This document shows, one piece after another, positions 58,201 to 64,000 of a stretch of DNA of 64,000 nt. The DNA is from Saturnia japonica (Eukaryota; Arthropoda; Insecta; Lepidoptera; Saturniidae), in NCBI GenBank assembly GCA_033032175.1, contig CM065328.1, positions 9,424,690-9,488,689 on the forward strand, read 5' to 3'. The notes beneath the pieces are model-generated. The model worked only from the letters and a program-made list of their open reading frames with translations. It had not been told where the DNA came from and did no database searches. Numbering within the stretch: the stretch's first letter is position 1; every line of letters starts with the position of its first letter. The position numbers and the translations under genes were made by a program.

Positions 58201-61200
58201 TTAGAGTTAGTAGAAATAGAAATGCGAGAATTACTATCAGATTTTGGTTATGATGGCAACACAGTACCTATGATATGCGGATCCGCTTTGAAGGCTCTGA
58301 ACGACGATGAATCTGAATATGGTACGTAAGTTTTCTTTTTTATTTCTTAAAGGTTATAGCGTTATGGCATTAACCTCACCTGATGGTGAGTGATGATGAG
58401 GCCCAAGATAATGACACTATATATTTATATTATATATTACACGTACTATGGCATAGCTAACACTTTGCCGGTGGCACAGCCGAAGGATATTTACCGTGAG
58501 GGTTCGTTTCCGGCATATACCGCAGAAACGATTCGGATATGGAATGACTGAATGAACTCCCTGCTGAAGTTTTTCCACTGGACTAAAATAAAGGGTTCTT
58601 CAATAGGGGAGTGAACAAGTTTTTAAAGGGTCGGAAACACGCATGTGATGTTTCTGGTGATGCAAGCGTTCATAGGCTGCGGTGACCGCTTACCATCAGG
58701 CGGACCACACGCTTGTTTGCCACTATCATGGCATTAAAAAAATAAGTTGTGTCGGGTATTTTTTAATTTTCAGTTTAGCTTGTTATACTTACAGTTCTAT
58801 AAAAAAAGGCAGTTTGCAGCGGGCATCATTTCAGTTGTGTTAAGTAGCTTTAAGAGATCATAATGATGATGAAGAAAATGTTTTCCAGGTGTGCCCGCTA
58901 TAAGAAAACTATTAGACACATTGGATTCATACGTACCTCAGATAGTGCGAGATATATCATCTCCCTTCCTGATGCCTATTGACAATGCGTTCACAGTACC
59001 AGGCCGTGGGACTGTGGTGGTCGGCACCATTAAACGTGGAGTCATGAAGAAGAACGCCGAAGCTGATTTATTGGGCTTCGGGTATAATATCAAAACAACG
59101 CTGTCAGGATATACAAATATTTAAGAAAAGTGTTCCCGAGGTATGTCCATACTTTTCTATTGCGATTGATAGTTATATATGTATTCACTGTGGTAGTTTC
59201 AGATTGATTTAACAGTCAACCGTTAGTGACAGTCGCTCTCAAACGGTCGTCGTTGCTAATGAACTTACCATCACGTGTGTTGTAGTAATTTTTGACAATA
59301 ATTATTTTAAATTAAAAAGGAAACAAAAGACCCGACTGCAACAAAAAACACTTGAGTACATTTTTTTTTTCATTTTGCTTTTTATATGATTCCTAGACGT
59401 CACTCACGCAATTATAAATAATTTATAGCTGTCACTCCCACAATTAAGACGAATCTAATCTAATTTGCTGCATCCGCCTGAAAACAAATTAACGGTTGTT
59501 TCGTCTTTCTGCAACAAAAAACTTTCGTTATTGATTGTTGAGGTGAATCTGAAACTAATAATGGGAAAATGTCAACAAGAGAAATAATAATTTAGCTTGT
59601 TTATTTAATAAAATTAAATTACATATGCAAAATCACTTCATCAGGTACATCAATCGTTTTTTGAATATTTTTGGAGTAATAATTCGTTTGAATCCAGCAT
59701 TTTACATGTATAAGCTTCATTTGGCGCCAATCTTATCTGTTTATGTGATAGTTTATACCCCCCATGATGGGAATACGCTAAACTGGAGACTTGGGTCTCT
59801 AGTGCAGCTGCCGGAACACACCTCTTTTAACTGCCTGGCAACAGATTTTCACCACCATGCTATGATTTCATCACGATATTTTCCTTCATCAAAGGGTCAG
59901 GTTCATTGTAAGGATTCGAAACCTCGTCAATCGACATGGTGTTTTTAATACCACTAAGGTGGTAAACAAGCATACGACCCGCTTGATGGTAAGTGCTTCA
60001 AAAGCATTTTACTTACTCTTAAAATAATATTGCGTGATATTATTTTTAGGCGTTAGCTGGCGATAATGTGGGAGTTTTATTACGTGGAATGAAGATCAAA
60101 GCTGTCGATACTGGTATGCTCTTGTGCGCATCAAAAAGCCTTCAGATGTCGAATCATTATAAAGCGAAGATTTATTTCTTGACGCGAAGCGAAGGAGGCA
60201 GGAAGAAGCCGATATTCTCCAAGTATTCGCAACAGATGTTCAGCGGTACTTGGAATATCGCTTGCCGGATTGACTTAGGTATTCTTTTTTATTTAATGTT
60301 AACGTGAGTTTATACGCAATTCTGCCATTGTCACGTGTAAAGGAGTTGTCTCCACATCTACATAGTTCAAGCGCTCTCCCTTGTTTAGAACAAAATATAA
60401 GGAACTTTTTCTGGCAACTCAAAATCCGTGTTAAATTGGTAGCAATACATTTTGACGTAGATTCCACTACAGAACAGTTATAACTTCTAGACGCCAAACC
60501 CGTAGAATTTGCTTAGTTAAAACAAAAAAGGTCACCCACCTGGAAGGCTTATTCCTTATTTTTCTGCTCTAGGTTACGGGGCCTGTAGTATAATATGCTT
60601 AAAGAAAACACTAAAACAGGTCACCCACCTGAGAGACCCATTATTGTTATGCTCTAGGCACAGAGTCCAAACATACCAAAAAAGCTGACCCAAATGGACC
60701 TACCTATTATTTTTCTTCTTTTGGCAAGGGGTCTGTAGCATTTACTTGGAGAAAATACTAAGAAATGGACATTTATCTCATTGTTTTTCTGCTTTTGACG
60801 AAAGACCCGTAAAACTTACTAATTCATATGCTCAAAACAATGAACGGATTTGGCATAAAGATAGGAAATTATGACGGGGGCGTCCGCTAAGGCCGGATTT
60901 TTTAAAATTCAACACCTGAAGGGGTGTAAAACGAGGGTTGAAAATTTGTATGGAGTGGAGATTTGGTGGAATAAATTTAACACGGGTGAAAGCGTGGGGC
61001 ACAGCTAGTGTTATCATATTCGGGTATATCATCCCATGAAATGTCGTCAAATCGTCAAACACTATCTGGTAAAAAGGATTACAGTGTTCTATTGTTTTCA
61101 GATTCATCAATGCAAATGATGATGCCGGGCGATCACGGTGAAGTATATCTAACCTTACTGGAAGATATGGTGATGATCCAAGGTCAACCCTTCACTATAC

Positions 61201-61307
61201 GAGAGAATAACGTTACTGTAGCAACAGGTATAGTCACTGAAACGTTATCGTCGATCGACATCCCCAAGGGGAAGTTGGGGAAAGTCGTTAAGAGATTTGA
61301 TGAATAA
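55270..61307 (+). CDS. TUFM: Mitochondrial elongation factor Tu, seven exons, frame broken twice
   Basis: Exons: 55270-55573, 56051-56186, 57181-57299, 58198-58321, 58889-59140, 60050-60278 and 61102-61307, all with GT-AG borders. The product delivers aminoacyl-tRNA to mitochondrial ribosomes. A basic, Ser-rich presequence (about residues 1-45) precedes GHVDHGKTT (61-69), [25 protein letters not shown] and GSALKAL, the EF-Tu GTPase motifs. Domain II has [15 protein letters not shown] and domain III has [11 protein letters not shown]. Total exon length is 1,370 nt, two more than a multiple of three. There is one extra G in GG at 56113-56114 (between HT and DCPGH) and one extra T near 59110 (before the expected [10 protein letters not shown]), the latter causing TAA at 59122-59124. 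All other exons keep frame. Domain III is diverged, so it may be the second mitochondrial EF-Tu paralogue seen in flies. Confidence 0.88.
56640..56900 (-). mobile_element. Family A retroposon fragment in EF-Tu intron 2
   Basis: TCTAACAAGATGACGGCAC, TAACCAAACTATATTATGGA and AATGCCACCAATATTAAAAC follow the family A minus-strand sequence. The ends are degraded. Confidence 0.55.
57365..57640. repeat. GC-richer unclassified block in EF-Tu intron 3
   Basis: It is rich in CGCG, GTCGAAAT and TTCGCTGATGCG-type words and contrasts with the AT-rich intron. It resembles Harbinger MITE interiors in composition, but no shared termini were found. Confidence 0.3.
58440..58740 (+). mobile_element. CR1-like LINE 3' end in EF-Tu intron 4
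   Basis: The terminal text CCGCTTACCATCAGGCGGAC, CGCTTGTTTGCCACTATCAT recurs at 44570-44630 and, inverted, at 59945-60000. From family knowledge this is a common lepidopteran LINE 3' tail. Upstream, traces of [14 protein letters not shown] coding are visible. Confidence 0.5.
60840..61008 (+). mobile_element. Helitron/repeat 3' end in EF-Tu intron 6
   Basis: It ends GCGTGGGGCACAGCTAG followed by T (CTAG at 61005-61008), with the common phrases AACACCTGAAGGGGTGTAAA and ACACGGGTGAAAGCGTGG. It ends 93 bp before the exon 7 splice acceptor. Confidence 0.5.
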
Positions 61308-61338
61308 TTTTATAATATTATGTACATAGGTAGTGTTT

Positions 61339-61344
61339 AATAAA
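61339..61344 (+). terminator. Polyadenylation signal of the EF-Tu gene
   Basis: An AATAAA lies 32 nt after the stop codon. Confidence 0.55.
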
Positions 61345-61646
61345 TTATTATAATCGTGTTTCATTTTATTATTATTTCCTCTTACAAACGAATGCAGTGT
61401 TTTATATCAGTGGGAAGTTGATTCGATTGTTTTATTTTATATATCTGCATATACCAAAGTATCTTCGTAAATTCGAATAAATGTCGGTGAAGAAAAACGT
61501 AGTGAGGAATCTAAAAAAAAAATCACTTATATTACAGAATTTTTTAAATAAGACTTAGATCATATGGTTCAAAGCTGTTGACATGAAATATCCATAGACG
61601 GCATTGTTTACTTAACATCATTAACAATTAAATACATAGTGATGTG

Positions 61647-62682
61647 CAGAGATATGACTTATTTAAGATACAAGTATCTGAAATACAGATACAAGATACA
61701 AAATACTTATTTTCATCTTGTATCTAAAATACTTTTTTAAAATTCATTTTGTATCTTGTACTTAAATACCTTTTGTTTGGTATCTTAGTATTTTGTAAAT
61801 ACTTTATTTGCTAAAATATTTTTAGTAGTAGTTATCTATATATATGAGGACTGGTCAAAGCCAATAGCAAAAGCTATTCAAAGTCTGCAAGAGGAAAAAG
61901 ACACTTACTATGTTTGTCTGTTACCTGAGCTAATAAGTAATATATCATCAAATGTCTTAGGATGGAAAAACTATAATACTGCAGCTCTCTATTAGATGTC
62001 ATTGAAGAAAACCAAAATAGGCCTTTAAAAAAGTTATTGCAGTTACGAGCCTGTGCAGCAAATGTGTAGAATATGTAGAACTTATCCTGACTGAAACACG
62101 AAATATTAATCGATTTCAAAAACAAAAATCGGAGGCTTTAGACAATATTGAAGGTGATATAACAAAAAAGTCAAAAGAAGAATCTTATTACATGTTTTTA
62201 GAGGATACCGATTCCTCTATTACAAGTGGCGAAAACACAGGGTCTACTGGCAGCACCGCTGACTAAGAAATATTGCAATACCTGAATAAATATAGATACC
62301 AACTTAAAAGAGCTTAAACGCTTATCCTACAATAAAGAAAAAATAAACAAATATAACACCTGTTTACCAAGTTCTGCCCGTATGGAGCGACTTTTCTCTT
62401 TTGAAACTTTTTTCTTTTTTGTGACTTAAGTCGCAATTAGAATCTTAAAAATATAATATTTGTCACATTTCAACGCAATCTATTCGTAAATAATTCACAT
62501 AAAGTCAATAATATGTAGTTTTCTTAAAAAAAGTATTTCAAAGATACGTATTTTGTATCTAGTATTTCAGATACTATTGTATAAAATATTTTGTATCTGG
62601 TATCTGAAATAATTAATTTAAAAGTACATATCTTGCATTTTGTATTCCAGATACTTTGTATAGGGTATCTTGTACATCTCTG
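61647..62682 (+). mobile_element. hAT transposon, internally deleted, with perfect 8-bp TSD
   Basis: The termini pair CAGAGAT on the left (61647) with ATCTCTG on the right (to 62682). GTGATGTG flanks both sides (61639-61646 and 62683-62690). Subterminal regions are dense in GATACAAGATAC and AAAATACTT motifs. Inside are traces of transposase: DWSKPIAKAIQSLQEEKDTY (from about 61850) and near the right KYNTCLPSSARMERLFSFE (about 62348), matching the hAT C-terminal dimerisation signature SAxxERxFS. Most of the transposase is missing. Confidence 0.8.
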
Positions 62683-62690
62683 GTGATGTG

Positions 62691-64000
62691 TTTCTACATC
62701 AATAAGCTTTTGGTAAAAAAAAAAACTTTTACGAACAATTTTTTTTTTATCAATCAATCAATGTATTCAAGGCGAGATACCTTGTCGTTCATAAATCTAA
62801 AACAAAACAGGGAAACAAAGAAAAAACTTGACAGAACACTTTATTTCATTATATATTTTTGTCAGAAGATAATTAATACAGTGCCAAAAACATTAACAAA
62901 AACCATTAGTATGAAAAAATAATTCAACGACTGAATCTAGCATCATCTACACAGTAGTCCGACAATCAATACTCTATGTAAGGACAACATTAAAACACAT
63001 ATAATTTTCACAACATTTGAACAAGACAGTTGGCGTATTATTCTATATTTTAATACAAAACATTAACTAGTTTTTTTTTAACACCAATACGCCTATAGGA
63101 TATTATTTTTGCTACGCTATTATTTGTGAGACAGTTATGTGCAAATTATTAATAATATCTATTTGGAAACATATATATTATTCAATGTAACGTCAAAGAA
63201 CTAATTATGTTCAATATAAGGCAAAAATATATAAATTACTACGGTTTGTGATTAGTTTCGTTAATAATTAGGTAAATATAGCACAGCACAGTTCATTTCG
63301 ATTAAATATATCTATATCGAATGTAAGCTCTTTCCTTTATAATGGACCTTTAAAATATTATAGGATAACGGCATATATATGGGCAAAACGATATTAATAG
63401 TCCAAAAAAGTTTTATGTAAAGCTGGAGTAAAGAATTACGCAATTTATTTCCTAAAAATGGAACAATGATCAGTGGATATGTTAGGAACTGTGCCCTAAT
63501 CATTGTTTTTCGAATTCAAACAGTAGTTTCCCAAATGTTTTTTTTTTTTGAGTAAACCCATTAGTGGAAGTGCAAAAAAGGAGGTTTAAATAGCTTTCGG
63601 TCTGTCTGTAGTAGGAATATTGCATTTTAGCTATGGCCCAAAGAGATATCAACTGCACCGCACAAAGTAATTCAATTTGCTGTATTACAGAAAAAAAAAA
63701 TTTAAAAAGAAAAATTCCCAGTCCTGTTATAATGGTCTTCTAGATATGTTTACAAGAAGAAACTGCTCTCAAAATTATACCTACAAATTCGTCATGGAAT
63801 AACATTACAGACAAGGAAAAAATTCTACAAAACTACTTTTAAAACCTACTCCCTTATAGATTTCAAAATATTTGTTATTAATGAATTTTTTGCCTTAAAA
63901 CACATGTCTGATTAACAAAGAAAGTATATTGAAAAAAATATAAGAAATGTTTTACATGTTTAAAGTATAACCTAAAACCACGGATAAAAAATGTATTTTA
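62691..64000. other. AT-rich flank, nothing recognised
   Basis: No gene, RNA or repeat structure is identified beyond homopolymer runs. Confidence 0.45.

Overview
This is nuclear DNA from an insect, almost certainly a moth or butterfly. It is AT-rich and intron-bearing, it has an MBF2-family gene, and it carries lepidopteran-style tRNA-derived SINEs, Helitrons, Jockey/CR1 and RTE LINE ends, mariners and a BEL/Pao retrotransposon. Three genes can be supported, all on the plus strand. (1) A small secreted MBF2-family protein (20854-21252). (2) A five-exon WDR48/UAF1 gene (25155-34399, 651 codons). (3) A seven-exon nuclear gene for a mitochondrial elongation factor Tu (55270-61307). The EF-Tu reading frame is broken by two one-base insertions, although every splice site is intact.

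Layout. 1-20 kb is gene-free and built from repeats. It holds two opposed copies of a (GAA)n-tailed retroposon, each with a target-site duplication (TSD), a LINE 3' end, a split tandem repeat, a Helitron nested in another copy of the retroposon, a Jockey-like LINE remnant, a hAT-like MITE and a full tRNA-derived SINE. 20.8-21.6 kb has the MBF2 gene and a convergent unrecognised ORF. 25.1-35.2 kb is WDR48. 36.8-47.8 kb is transposon-dense: three related Harbinger-type MITEs with TTA duplications, LINE ends, two mariners, an element with a perfect 19-bp inverted repeat, and a second hAT-like MITE. 47,968-54,392 is a complete-length but coding-defective BEL/Pao element on the minus strand, with 266-bp LTRs differing at two positions and an ATAGG TSD. 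55.3-61.3 kb is the EF-Tu gene, with several repeats in its introns. 61,647-62,682 is an internally deleted hAT element with a perfect 8-bp TSD. The last 1.3 kb holds nothing I recognise.

The genes look unrelated in function: ubiquitin-pathway cofactor, mitochondrial translation factor, secreted peptide. There is no operon-like logic, as expected in an insect genome. The most unusual signal is the BEL/Pao primer-binding region. It matches 39 nt of a tRNA-Arg 3' half, with one mismatch exactly at tRNA position 58 and a match boundary next to position 37. Both positions commonly carry RT-blocking methylations. Single-base length errors recur in EF-Tu, in the young BEL element and possibly at the WDR48 start, so residual assembly indels should be excluded before any gene is called a pseudogene.
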